A DNA stretch of 64,000 bases, from NCBI GenBank assembly GCA_000727475.1, contig KL647292.1:323413-387412 (forward strand), in the 5' to 3' direction. Shown here piece by piece: positions 24,643-37,300 of this stretch (position 1 is the first letter of the stretch; each line of letters starts with the position of its first letter). The stretch is from Sarcocystis neurona. Lineage: Eukaryota > Apicomplexa > Conoidasida > Eucoccidiorida > Sarcocystidae. Under the pieces are notes generated by a model. The model was not told the origin of the DNA. It made no database searches and saw only the letters and a program-made list of their open reading frames with translations. The translations under genes were made by a program, and so were the position numbers.

Positions 24643-26425
24643 TAGGGGACGAAAATATCTGCGCATATATGCACGTATGCATATATATGCAGTTGAGCGT
24701 GGGTGCCATTTCTGAGCTTGAATGTTTTACGCATCAGATGTTGCGACGGACAGCGAGGCACGCGACACCAAAGGCAATTCAGCTACCTGCAGATTCATAC
24801 ACAATTTCATTAATGTGTATATGCATGTACATATATGGATGATTATTTAAAACCACACGCAGTTGGGTGAATGCGTCGCCCTGTGTAAGGATTGAGGCGG
24901 TTTGCTTGTGCCACAAGAGAGAGAGAGAGGAGAACTGCGTGAGCTGTGTTACAACGTCATTCCACGAAGAACACTACAACAAACACAACTAGGATCGGGT
25001 GTGCTGTATTGCTATGGAAGTGCCTCTGAGAATAAGAATCCGAGTATCATGAGGTGCACCGGGGAGATAATGTGCATCGTTGAGGAAGACGATAGACATT
25101 CTTTTGAACAGGGATAGAGCACCCTGCTAACTGACAATGACTGAGAGCATGAGACTCAACCACTGTACGGACGACGGCCGCCAACTAATAGGACACGAGT
25201 TCGCGCAAGCTACAGCAATTTCCGTAACAGCCCCTCTTGGGGCTGTACTACATGTTTAAAATGTTGTTGATTCAACACGCATTCATGTGTCTTTGGCTCT
25301 TACTGTAGTATTAAAGCTGCAAACTGCTCTCTCTAAAAACATCTGACGACTACGGCACAGCAAATAGAGGAAACTATTTTCTGTGGAACGAGGTGCGTTA
25401 GGAACACGCGCAGCGTTGGGAGAGTCGGAAGTCGCTCTTCTTCAAGAACAGCGGACGTTCAAGGTAGGCCAGATACTGTTGAAGGAGTCGCAGCTGCGTC
25501 TTGGTATCACCGCTTGACATTCAATCGTAGAATTGTTCATTATGATGTTCACATGAGATGGACTTGCGGGAAGACTCATGTTTTCATATCTATGCAAACT
25601 ATCAATAATTCTACAAATTGTCGAAGTAGTTGCTGTCTAGACGGTGACGGGCAAGGATATTCCTATACCGTATGTTTCTCAAGGGTATAGGTAATCATCG
25701 TCCAAGTTGGAAAGAACTGGAAACCCAAGAGCAGTGCACTTCGACGGTGAAGGTTGCACGTAGCAGGTGAAGGGATTTTCCACAGTACATGGAATATTTT
25801 CAGCGGTAGGTGGGTATCCGACGCGTCACAGGAAGTGTACGATCAGTGTGAACGCATAGAATTGTTGCAACGTGTGACACAAGAACTGTACGCAGGCAAC
25901 ACAGCCGACATATCTCCCTTCTATGGGCTAACTTGCCAAAGAAATCTACTTTTGTTTTGGAGAAAATGCTTACCTGTTACAGAGGCACGTGCAGTGCGTA
26001 ACTCTGGAGTCAGACACTACGAAGGACGACTTCAGGGTCCCAGCCGTACGTACAGAGGAGGGAAAGTCCACACCGCATTTGGTGACGGAGCGTTCCTGAG
26101 TGACTTAGTTTCCATTTCTGTCTACTTTCGTTATTGGTCCTGCGTTTCGCGGAGAATCAAGAAGCAGCCGTAACGTGTCCACTGCACCAAATATACGTGC
26201 AATGGATGAGGAACAGGTGTTTTTGCTACCTAGTAGAGTTATCATGAAAAACGGCTGCCCCCGCATAACGCGGGAAAGAGCCACATCGCTGGTGCTCCGC
26301 CGTTGGTGTAGTCTGATGCATTTTGCCGGAAATACTCCGATGTTTATCCTGCTGCAGGTTGTGGGAGCCATATACGTACATGCATATATATATATATATG
26401 TATATGTAGATAGATATATAGGTAG

Positions 26426-27626
26426 ATGAATAGATTACTGGAGAGTTGGTGGCGTTACTGCAGTCTGTGGACGACTTTGCAAGAGTGGCAAATTGTTGCT
26501 GCTTCCCCCAGTAGACGTACTAGCTTCTCACCATTGACGGTCATCGGTGCCGTGATTACTGCGTTATTTTTATTAGTGAGGTCTTCAAGTCCATATTGCA
26601 CGGTTAAACAGTTTGGAAAGACCTGTTCACGCTGCAGGCGATTAATCACACAATGCTCGAAGACTCCTGCTCTCTCGCTTACTGAGCTTCTGATAATGAA
26701 GCCTGTAAGTGAGGCTGCCGCTGTTGACCAGAGCTGGACTGTAAACGTAAAGAATCAGTTTCCCTGCATCATTGGATGATTTCACCGCGGAGCGCTTCTG
26801 CTGCAGCAGTTGTGAGAGCCTCTTTTTGATGAGGACACACAGTGTCGTGGTACAGATTTACTTATTCATACTATCCCACTTCATATCCACGATGAAACAT
26901 TGTGAGGCATTTCTACTTGGCAGCGCTGCAGCAGATTAATCAACGCAGTCGCTGCATCCATCCCTCACAATTTTTCGCTGAAGAAAACGTGCTCACGTGG
27001 TATTTACTAGGGCCTACGTTGTTCTTTGAAAACGTCGCATAGTTGTCACGCTCAGTAGCTCTTCGGCCGTAGTGCATAATGTGATCATCATTTCTTCAAC
27101 CATTTCATATACACGTCTACACTTTTTTACGCTGCGTCCACCGTTAGATCTGTGGCATAGATAAAGCGGTCGCAGATTTACGTATCGTTTCTTCTACGTA
27201 CGATAGCGGCCCAGACACTGCATTTGTCACGCACAGTCTATCATCGCGATTGTACCCGAGGTGGTTGTGCGTCGACTACTTGACAACTACAGGAAGCACA
27301 CATAGAGGCGTCACTGAAGAAAATCTGCTGTTGAATGCAGAGGAAGGCGTCTGCTCACATATTTCCGAGAAAGGTTACTACGTGAAGCAGAATATGTGCA
27401 TCAGCGTACAGGTGAGGGCACGACGACACTCCGTTTTATTGAAGCTTGTGCACTCCGTTAGCCTGCCCGCGGTCAAGGACCTACACTATCGAATGCGCGG
27501 GCATGCATTCAACTTTTGAAGAGCAATACATATCTTTAGCAAATTGCACATCTTCCCTCCCCTTTTCTTATTCCCCTTATTCTCATTGGTACTACGTTAT
27601 GTATCACCGGAAACATGTATGTATGA
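26426..27626 (+). CDS. Candidate secreted or membrane protein gene with hydrophobic C-terminal exon
   Basis: A true ATG at 26426 starts a 93-codon block with a hydrophobic stretch (TVIGAVITALFLLV) and CSRCRRLITQC; it ends at a perfect GTAAGT donor (26705, phase 0). A GCAG acceptor at 26931 opens INQRSRCIHPSQFFAEE (to 26999). Exon 27293-27411 (GSTHRGVTEENLLLNAEEGV, then MCISVQ) ends at CAG|GTGAGG in phase 0. The last exon 27540-27626 reads QIAHLPSPFLIPLILIGTT and stops after 28 residues. The last junction is phase-perfect, and a short hydrophobic C-terminus suits a GPI-anchor signal, as in SAG proteins. The middle junction (26999 to 27293) does not fit in phase, so an exon there is missing or mis-set. 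The exon-like stretch at 25754-26170 just upstream may belong to this or a neighbouring gene. Confidence 0.36.
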
Positions 27627-27834
27627 TATATATTTTCATTCAATCCTCTTTAATCCCAAGCAAGATTCAGCGGGCTTTCTCCACTAAATCAAACGGAACA
27701 CCAACGCTAAGCAATAGCGTATAACCCACGTAAAATTTGTACACCTACGCACTGTTCTCGAGATATGGACGTGTCGCAAGACATACCCACATGAACCACA
27801 ATGAACTGCGCGGAAAAGACATACATATAGCAAA

Positions 27835-28080
27835 GCAAATACATCCACGCAGGACACCATTCTGATGACAATGGACAGGCTGCAACAGTTCTACATTGCT
27901 TCGTAGCTTCTCGGCAGTCTCTTCGATGCGAAGCAGTAAGCTACGAGAAGGATACGTACACGCACGCGCAATACACCCATGCACAACACCCCTTTCACGG
28001 CAATGAACAGGGTGCAACAGTCCCGGACTGCTCCGTAGCTTCCCGGCGGTCTCTTCTAAGTGAAATAGCATACTAACGCC
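27835..28080. repeat. Tandem duplication, ~132-bp period, two copies
   Basis: Copies near 27841-27955 and 27972-28080 share caatg-acag--tgcaacag and gtagcttc-cggc-gtctctt. They are diverged by roughly a quarter. The minus strand is open through both copies and would give two similar peptides (LEETAGKLRSS / IEETAEKLRSN), so the duplication may have begun in coding DNA. Confidence 0.75.
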
Positions 28081-28675
28081 ACACAGGTGTACTTGTGTGC
28101 GTACACTGATGCTAGCATACACGTAGGTGTACGTAGAGACAGCGACACAAAGACACATCGCTAGAGACGTCCTTGATTAATTTGTACGTGAACCTGTAAA
28201 TCCCTGCGGCCTGCAACAATAGCGTAGGTGGAGACACGGGCCACCCACAGTGCACACCGACTTCATCTCTCTGATCGCGCGGCTATATCGACGCCTATAC
28301 CCGTGGACGGCTGTGCTGATGTACGAACTTTCATTTAAGAATGTGCGCGTGCACACACACCCCGTCGTCTCTATCGAATCGACACGTATACGTGTACATA
28401 TACAAATGCACACACACGCACACACACACACATACGCTGGTGCAAACAGACGTCAGCACATGCGTATACAGCTACATGAATGTGTGCAGTCCACCTACAT
28501 CTAAACACATGTATAAGCGCGTGGAAGAATAGTATCTGTTCTTTCGGCGGACGCAGTCGTGCACACGCGTCTGACGACGAACAGTAAAATTTTCCATGCA
28601 CACTCGCACACGTCGTACTTAATTACAAGGGGAGAGAAAGGTACACCCACGCACGTACGCAACACGGTTCTTCAG

Positions 28676-31600
28676 CTAAAGCTGGTGAAGGGTGTGTCTT
28701 AACCACAAAAATACACTGCCACAGAGCAAAACGTATCCAACAATAAATTTAAGTAGTAACCTGGCACGTGACCTGGCAGCTGCGCTCTTGATGCTGCTTC
28801 CGCTTTTCCCCGATGTCCTCCTCTTTCCGCTGCAGATGCTGCTGGTCGCGCTGCTGCCGCTGTTGCTGCTGCGTACCAACAGGCGGAAAAGCGGTTTCAG
28901 CATCACAGCGCGGCCGGAGAGGCTGTCTTCCTCTTCGTCTGTCTTTGCGACCTCTTCTTGGTCGGTATCTTCTTCGTTTTCTTCACCTTCTTCTCTACCT
29001 TCAACGACCACGTCTTCGACCAAAAAAGAAGAAAACTGTCTTCTTCCCTTTCGACTACGTGTAGGTTTCCCTGCCGTCTCTACCATGGAAAGCGACAGCT
29101 CATCTGCTGGCGTCCCAAAATGAGCCATAAACTCTACCAAATCGTTATCTGCATCGTGAATTAGTGCACCCACGTGCACTCGCCAGCGCCTGCTCATATT
29201 TCAACGAGAGGAGAGGACGAAGAAGAGAACCAGGAAGAATAAAAAAGAGTAGAATGTAACAACAGGACAGCGACGGAAAAGTTGGATATGATAAGGGATA
29301 AGAGGTGAGGACGGGATGCAGTGGACTGAAGAAGAGGTAGAGAAGAAGTAAACAGAGGGAGCGGCGCGACGGAAGAAGAAAAAGTTGACTAATAAGGGCA
29401 GGCCTTGCTACAATGGCAAAGTACGGAGGAACGAAGCGAGCGGAGATAAACAAAAATGTAAGGAAGAAAAGGGGAATTACCGGGACGGGAGAAGACGGAG
29501 TAGGGAGGACGGGGAAGAAGGGAGAGAAATAAAACCGTTAGCAGCACAAGCAGAAATAAGAAATGGAGAAGGAAGAGGGTGTCGAGCGGAATAAAAGGAA
29601 CGAAGTGGCGGAATGGAGAACGGCTGTGAGAAAACGAAACAGGGAACGGTTGTAAAAGGGAAAAGAAAAAGAAGACGGGTGAAGTGCAACCAAAATTATG
29701 AAGAGAAGAGAAATGTGGGAAGACAAAAGAAAGAGAACGAAAACTACGACGGTAATCCGACAGACAAGTACTGCAGCAAGACGAAGAAGATATGAAGAAG
29801 AAGAGCGAGGATTACAGGGAACAAAGAAGCAGGGTAGGCCAAGAAAACGGGACGGCGAAGACTAGATGTCAGAGAAAAGGGAAAACAGGGTGAAAGAGAC
29901 AGCGACATACTTAAAAAAGTGGACAAAGGACGACAGGAGCACTGGCGTGCACGGAGACTCTTGGCTTCTTGCCCTTTCTGGTATAACTCGGGGTGACTGT
30001 ACGCAGCTCTAGCCGTTGCGGTACATTCGCATTCGTGCGTGTACATTTCTATGTCTTCTTTTCGAATAGTTGTTACGACCGTTTACGAAGAGATACACGT
30101 CGAATCCACATAGGTACACACGTAGGCATGCGCATCTTGGCCCTGTATACGTAAGTGCTTCCCCGCGTCACAAATATTCATATAGGCTCTGTTCATACAC
30201 ATCCGAACCATGCGAACGTGCGTGCATAACGTATACCTGTCTTTCGTAGATTCCTCCAGATCAATCATTTCTACCTATCCATACACATATACACGTAGAG
30301 ATGAAATAGGTGTATGTGCACGCATGCGTAGTATACGTATGCATACTAGCGTATGTACACATATATCTATATATATATATACACATATAAGTCGCAATAT
30401 TATTCTTACCCTGGATGCTGTATATACGTGTACGTACCGCCAAGCAGACGTGACACACGTGTGTGCGCGTGTGTGCCTACACGTGTGTCTACGAGTGTGT
30501 GAGTATATATGTAAGTCGTTATACTCTCCTTACTCTGAATGCTGCAGTTTTTTGAGCTTCGCCTCGGCAGCCACCACGCGCACAAGGGCTGCGCGTAGAG
30601 GTTCGCTTTCGTCCTGAACGAGCTGCGCTGCTGCCTTGTGCTGCTGCAGCTGCTGGAGCATGTTGCTGTACTGCTGCAGCAACTGCTGCCGAATGACAGA
30701 TTTCACAGCCTCCTGACGCGTTTTTCTTGCAGCTGCGGCTGCTGCAACTGTTTCACGTTTCGTATACTCCTGCAAAAGGTAGTCGTTTTCTGACGACGTC
30801 TCTGCCGCTGCTGCTGCCGGTGCAGCTGCTGCACCGTCAACGATTTCTGCTACTGTTGTTGGGGCAGCTGCTGTGAAAGCCGGCGCGCTCAACGCTCCTG
30901 AGGGGAACCGGACTGGCGCTGCTCGTCGGGTGGGTGGAGTTGCTGTACCAAGAGATGCTGTCTCTCCCGCTGTTTTCCCTTCTGCTGCTGTGTCTACAGC
31001 AGACGCTGCTCGTGGGGCAGCTGCCGGCGCCGCATGCGGTTGCGCGATGGGCGTCGCTGCCTCCGCAGGTTCTCCACCAACGTCGTGTACTCGGTTGCGC
31101 ACCCGGCTAGCATTTCTCTTCGGTAGTAACCGACTTGCAGGATCTGCTGGGTGACTTACGCCGACGCTGGAACATGCAGGAGACCCCCGCGGTCCGCTCG
31201 TAGCAACTGCATCGATATGTCCGACGACCCAAGCATCTGGTAGGATGTCGAAAGTTTCCATGGCCCAGTATTTAAGGCTGCTAAGATTCTCCGCTTCTAC
31301 TACCTTGCGGGTACTGCTGGTGTGCTTTTCTCTTTGATGTTGATGCTGCATTGTGTGGCTACTGTCCCACATGTGTACATCCCCTGATTCTGTACTGCTA
31401 CCAAAATGACGTTCTTCTATGCCTCGCGCGCTGCAACTCCTGCTGCTGCTGCTCACGTGGCTGTGCTGGGCCAGTGAGTCTGAAGCACGGCTGCTGCTCG
31501 CGAATCTTCTCCTGTGTATACGCGTCGCCCTCTCTGCTGTCCTGCTACTGTTGTTGCTGCTTTTGCTGCTGCCGTGCTGGTGCTGCGTATGCTGCAGCAG

Positions 31601-34600
31601 TTCCCCAGTAAACCTGCTGCCGCTTTTGATGTTGAATTCTTTACCGCTGCAGGTCTCTTTGCTGCTGTCGCCGCTCCTCAGGCTGCAGCCGTCGCTGCCG
31701 TGCGCCTTCGTGTCCGCGTCTCCTGTTGCTCCTGTTCGGCGAGTTTCCACGCTCTGCAAGGACCTCACTGCAGAAAAAGTTGAGTCTCCTGCGCCAGTGC
31801 ACCTGCCTCGCCCTTCCCTTTGTATGTTGCAGATATCGCCTTCCCTGGAACTGCTGCTGCCGCGACCTTTCAAGCATTCGACTGTATCACTACAGCTGCT
31901 GGCGAGGTCGTCGCTGCTGTTCGAGGCGCTCTCGCAGATGCCACTGTTTTTTCGATTGTCGCTCCTCGTGACGCTGCTGTTATTACTTGTGCTGTTGATG
32001 CTGCTGAACTTCAAGAGAGTGCGGCAGCTCATGTCTGCACAGCTGCCCTCGACCAGAGGTACACACGCATGCCGATCCAGCACTTCCACCGCAACGCTTT
32101 CGCTCTGCCGTCCTTCTTCAGAACTGCATGACCTTCCTCTCCAAGAAAAGAGGTGCTCACACTGCTGCTGCCGCTCCTCGCTCTGCCGCTCCCATTGCTT
32201 GTGCAGGTGTCGATGTTGACGGTGCTGTTGCCGTATGCGGTGATGCTGCCGTTGCTGCTGACCCTGCTGCTCCTCTTGCTGGCGCCTTTGCGGGTCTGCT
32301 CTAAAAAACTCGCGCGTCTTTTCTGCTGCTGGCAATGCGGACAACGCTTCTTCGCTGCCGCTGGCCCCTGCAAGCGTATCTACAAGCATATTGAAGTGCC
32401 GCATAATTAGTGCTGTGGTTCTACTGTTACGGCTGCAGCGTCTCCTCGTAGTACTGCTCTCCCTGCTACGTGTACTCCGCGTCCTTTCGGTGCTGCTATT
32501 TCCGCTCCTGCCGAAAGTGCCCACCCTCCTACCGCTTCTTCCCTTCACACCGCTGGTGCTCCGTTTTCTGCGACTACGTATGCACCTAGGGCTGCTGCTG
32601 CTCTTGTTCATTTTCCTCTTTCTTCGGTTCCGCCTGCTGCTGCAGGCCAGCAGCTCCAGTGCTTCACCAGCGCTGCTGCTGTACGTGTCGCTGCTGTGGA
32701 GACGACTACTGAGTGCGGTGCTGTCTAAGTCTGCCTGCTCCACGCTGCTGCCGTAACTACTGCTGCAGTAACTACTGCTACGGCTCCACCCGCTGCTGCT
32801 GCACTGGCTGCCTCCATGAGGACTGCGGTAGCTGCCATGGCTGGTGCCGCACGACCTGCTGTTGTTGCTAGTGTTCGGACCTCTAGTGGCGCCGCTGCCA
32901 CGAGGTGCTCTGCTGCTGTTGCACCGGTTACTGCGCGCGGCCTCTCTGCTGCTCATGCTGTCGTCAGCCTCGTGTTTGCTGCTAATTCTCCCGCGGAGGC
33001 CGGTTCTGCTATCCGTCGACCTGTTACTCGTGCTGCTTCGTTGGCTGCTGCGTCGCGCGCAGCCTCTGTTGCTGCTTCTGCCTCTTCTGCTATTGCCGAA
33101 CCGCTCTTCACCAGAGAACACGTCATATGAAGCAGTTCTCTGTTGTCCGCGTCTTCCCCTCCATCCGCTTCGGCGGCTGTCAACAGCACTGGCAGCGACT
33201 TCCTGTATGTGAGACGTAGCAGCATATGATGCCGCAAGCTTTGTTGAAGCTAACCGAGTAGCGAAGGAAGAAGATGAGGTAGAAAGTCCAGCGTCTACAA
33301 AAGGAGCGCCGCTGCAGGCAGTGGTCACTCCTGCGCACCTGCTACTACTGCTTCCGCTTCTGCTTTGGATACTTCTCCCAGTGCTGCTGCTACGGCTGCT
33401 GCTGCTGCTCGCGGGGCTGCCATTGTTGGCACTGCTGCAGCTGGTGAGGGATCCCTGAAGGTGGCCGCCACTGCAGGTGCAACCCCTGCTGCTGTGGTTG
33501 CTGTTTTTGTTGCTGCTGTTGCATCTGCTGTCTCTGTGGTCGTGGTTCTCGGCTATCTCCCCCGACAACGCCGTTTCCGTCGTTGCTGTTGCGCTGCTCC
33601 CGAAATGCGTGGAGCTGCTGCTCCTGTGGCTGCTGCTGTCGCTACTCCTGCTGCGACACCTACACGAGAAGCTCCCGCTCACCAACTTGTCGTCCTCTGC
33701 GGATGCAGCAAGCGACCCAGCTGTAGAAAGAATGTGTATCTCCTCGCGTTTTTCGGCTGCGAGGAATACGCACGAAGACACGTCCGTACTTGCCACAGCT
33801 GGACGGAGTTCATCGACTAACCCCAATACGCTGCATTTCTCTCCAGTCGTTTTCTGCTGGTGCTGCTGCTGTTGCTGCTGCAGCTGCCCCAGTCGCGGAT
33901 ACTGCTCCTGCGACTGTTGCCACTGTCCTGTATGCAACTGCTGTTGCTGTCGCTCCTGAGATAGTTGCTTCTGCTCCTGCTGCAGGCGCTCCTGATGCCA
34001 GTCCCGCTCTTGCAAATGCGGCGAGTGCAGTTGTGGCTTCTGCTGCTTCTGGGGAAGGGGAAGTGCACGTTGCTGCCTCACTTCCTGTCGCTGCAGCTGC
34101 TGCTTCGTCTGCTTCTGCTGGTCTTCCCATGGATCTTGCTCTAGCGCGTCGACCAGCGTCACTGTTGCATGAATATTACTAGGGGAAGAAGCAGGTGGCT
34201 CTCCACTGCCGGCGTTGCTGAGGTTGCGGACAGCGCCATCAAGGACTTCCTTCTCAAACAGCGACGCCTTCTGCTGCTGCTCTGCATGGTGTTTCCAGGA
34301 GAAGTTCGGCCGACACGGTGTCTCACTGGAGAGCGCATGCAGCAGCTTTTCCTCTAAAATATCACCCTGGTGCTGCGGCTGAAACTGCGGTTCTGGCGTG
34401 GTAGAACATAGCTGCTGCAGCTGTTGCCGGTTTAACATGTCGTCGCTCTGCTGTCCGTGGTGCTGCTTCTGCAGTAGCAGCTGCCGATGGCGCTGCTGTT
34501 CGAGTAACTGCATCTGCCACGACTGCTCTTTCAGCAAAACAGAAGTGGCGTAGTGTTGAGTTGCGTGCGCATCCGGTATGTCTCCTGCAGGTGTGGCATT

Positions 34601-35488
34601 ATCAACCAGCTGTTGTTGTTGTTCCCCTTCTTCATTTTTCCGATGCGTCTCGCCGACAGCAAAGGATAGTAATGCTGCAGAGGCTTTGTCTTCGGTCTGC
34701 TGCTGCATGTCAGACTCTCCCCCCTGCCACCGCTGCTGCACAAGCGCTTGCTGCTGAGGCTGTACGCGATGACGTTCTCCTTTTTGAACTGCACCCTGGT
34801 GTTGCTGCTCTGCTGTGGGGTGCTGCAGGTCTGCTGTAGAGCTCTGCTGCTGCTGTGACGACAAAAATGGTTGCACGCCTTCTAACTCCCACCCACGCTG
34901 CAGGTTCACACTCGATTCACCCCTCGTCTGCTGCTGATCCTGGTGCTGCTGCTGCGCGTACTGCTGCAGCATCGTTCCACAGTGCTCCTGCTGCTGTCGC
35001 AGTCTTTCAACCTGCTGCTGCTGTTGCTGCCATGGCGTCTGCGGCTGCTGCTGCCTCTGTTGCCGTTCGGACGCGCATGCAGTGGCAGCATGATGTTGAC
35101 GATAGAACACACTGTTTGACGCAGCCTCGCGAAAATTGAATGAGCAGCGCTGCTGCTGTGAAGGGCGCGAGAGCTGCAGCTGCTGCTGCAACGTGGGCAG
35201 CGGCCGCTGCGGTAACCCACACATCTGCTGCTGCAATTGCCACTGCTCCTGCCGCGGCTGCTGCCGCTCAAAAGCCTGCTGCTTCGGCGAATGCAGCTCC
35301 TGGTGTTCCTGGAGCTGTTGCTGCTGTTTCGGTGCATGGTCCTGCTGCTGCTGTGCTTGATGCTGCTCCTGCTGTTGTAGCTGCTGTTCCTGCGCCGGTT
35401 CGCGCTGTTGTCCCACAGGCTCCCGCTTGGGGGAACGTAGGTGCAGCTCCTGCACATGGAGCAACCGATCACTCCCCTCACGCAGCAT
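28676..35488 (-). CDS. Large Gln/Ser/Ala-rich protein with C-terminal membrane anchor
   Basis: Exon 35488-30534 (ATG at 35488) and last exon 29189-28676 join across a GTAAGG donor and a GAGCAG acceptor in phase 2, giving about 1,822 residues. The first ~580 residues are Gln-rich; Ser/Arg/Cys-rich and mixed blocks follow. A unique stretch near residues 1400-1425 (LKYWAMETFDILPDAW) stands out. An Ala-rich part comes next, then a helical, coiled-coil-like region (YTKRETVAAAAAARKTRQEA to KLKKLQH). The last exon adds a conserved-looking segment (RVHVGALIHDADNDLVEF), an acidic stretch and a hydrophobic helix (FIVGYVLLCGSVFLWL) eight residues from the end. A tail-anchored coiled-coil protein, such as a golgin-like tether, is one guess; I do not recognise it. 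The frame is open upstream to about 35712 without another ATG, so a 5' exon may exist. Confidence 0.6.
29190..30533 (-). other. Intron of the Gln-rich gene
   Basis: It begins with GTAAGG, passes through alternating purine-pyrimidine DNA (30230-30530) and then a minus-strand pyrimidine tract from about 29900 to the acceptor at 29190. This matches the build of the plus-strand intron at 3006-4984. Plus-strand purine-rich frames here are not genes. Confidence 0.55.
30600..35480 (-). repeat. CAG-type triplet repeats read in several registers
   Basis: Imperfect CAG/AGC/GCA triplets across nearly 5 kb on the minus strand (CTG/GCT/TGC on plus). In the single open frame they appear as Gln-rich blocks, then Ser-rich blocks, then Ala-rich blocks, so the repeat register shifts relative to the frame without making a stop. 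The plus strand therefore also carries Ala/Leu/Cys-rich open frames, which are shadows. Confidence 0.85.
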
Positions 35489-37300
35489 CGCAGTAGCGCC
35501 GGCAGATGGGGGAATGTGTACGCACGCGCCAGAGACAGCGGCAGCAGCCGCAACTGTTATGATTCCTGCCGCTACAGAGCCTCCTGACCAAAAGCTGCCT
35601 CCGGCCGGTGCTGCTCGTGCTGGTCCTGGTCCTGCTGTTGCATCTCCTCTTGGTGCTCCTTCCTTCCCACTCCTGCTTCCCCTCCTGCTGTCCCTTCTCG
35701 TCTGTCTCTGTTACTGCTTCGCTGCTGCTTCAGCTACCACTGATGTCTCTCCTACTGCTTCAAGCAGGCTTCCCGCTGCTGCTCAGGTGCCTGCTGCTCG
35801 TGTTACTCCTCAGCTGCTGCCTTCTGTCGCTCTCCCCACCGTAGAGCCCTGCTCCAGCTTTTGCTCCAGATGCCACTGCTACCGGCGCTGCAGCTACTCT
35901 GCCGCCGCTACGTCAGCAGCGGCTCCGGGGTCCTTGCTGCTCCGCCACCGCATTTGCTGCTGCCGAAACGCAGCCCTTTCTGGACGCGGTGCACCTTCTG
36001 TTCTTCTAGCAAACGGCACCACTCTGAAAGTAGGCATTGTTGCTGCATTCCCCTACCTCTACCCCATCTTCCCTCCGTCGGCATTCTCCTCGTACATATT
36101 TATATGTTCACACAAAGGTACAAAATGATAAGGAGACTGACATACACCCGACACATAAAGGCGTCCATAGAGAAAGCTGCAGCGTAAAGCATACGTGTAA
36201 ACGTGCACACGTGAGGCATTTGCTAGAAGGCCCGAAAAGGCGGTTGGACTGCTGCTGCGGCTGTTGCACGAGGATGCTGCTGAGATCTAGCAGCAGCACG
36301 AGTATTGTTTTCTTCTTTTCCTCTCCCTCATTACGAATTCTGAGTTGCTGCTATTGCTGCCCCAAGCAGTTGCAGTACCACGTCCTTCTGCGACAGCTAC
36401 AAACGCCCCTTCACCACAGCGCACGTAGACCACGTGTACTGCACAGCTGCAGCCGCTTATCGCGGCAGCAACCCCCCCGCCTGGGCAACAGCACCTGCAG
36501 CAGCGGCACCACCACCTCCTGCAGCACAACTGACTGCCATGTGCAGCAAAATCGACTCCCACATGCAGCAGCAGCAACTCCCACGTGCAGCAGCATCGAC
36601 AGGCACGCCCTGCTCAACGTACAGTGCGGTCGATGACGCCGCTGCTTCTCACGTAGGTGCGCCCTGCCAAGCTGCTAAGCAGCAAAGGCAGCAACGCAAC
36701 AGCAGCTGCAGAGTCCCCCGGCCAGGACAACCAAACCTGCCGCAGCGACAAGTACGAAGAAACGAATCGACCGCCCCCCCAGTCGTTGCTCTCACAACGT
36801 TCGTTCTGCTGCATCTGGGGCTGCGGTAGCAGCCGCTACGACTATCTTCGCCGTAAAGCGCAGAAGGGCACAACCGGACAGAGAAAATTTTAACGGGAGT
36901 AATTCCAGCAGCGAGGAAAGGACGCGTTACATGTAAACTGTAAATGTTCTACTTGGTCCGCACGGGCTTATATAATTTTGTACATGGACGACAACAGCGC
37001 ACGTGAAAAAGAAGCCGCGCAGCACCGCGGCAGGGAACGAGGACGACGCGTCATTAAATTACGGGTGCATTCCTTGTGGCTAGCGACGCAGCAGCGGGAG
37101 ATCCACCAGCAAGCTGCAAGGGGCAGGTCCGTCTCCCGTGGAACGCTTTGTTGCCGTTCTGCTGATATCCTGTTGCATTAGCAGCTCCCATGTACTTTGC
37201 TCTTCCGCTTTTTGCTGTCGAAAAAGGATATTATGCTTCGCCGCTTGCTGCAGTGTTGCGGCAGCAGCTGAACCTTCCGCTTCTCCGTCATGCAAGATTA
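35489..37300. other. CAG/CTG-rich DNA, coding strand unresolved
   Basis: Short frames on both strands are rich in Ala, Leu, Gln and Cys. On the minus strand, 37080-37295 gives a helical-looking peptide (HNILFRQQKAEEQSTWELLM) that could be an upstream exon of the Gln-rich gene. On the plus strand, 36434-36829 gives a 131-codon frame with Ala, Pro and Gln runs. Neither has decisive splice or start evidence. Confidence 0.35.

Noticed and set aside
31419..32219. 266-codon plus-strand Leu-rich frame
   Set aside because: Complement of the Gln/Ser-rich minus-strand CDS; CTG read as Leu.
35427..36128. 233-codon plus-strand frame
   Set aside because: Ala/Leu/Ser shadow of CAG-type triplets; the minus frame is also open through part of it and links to a better-supported gene.
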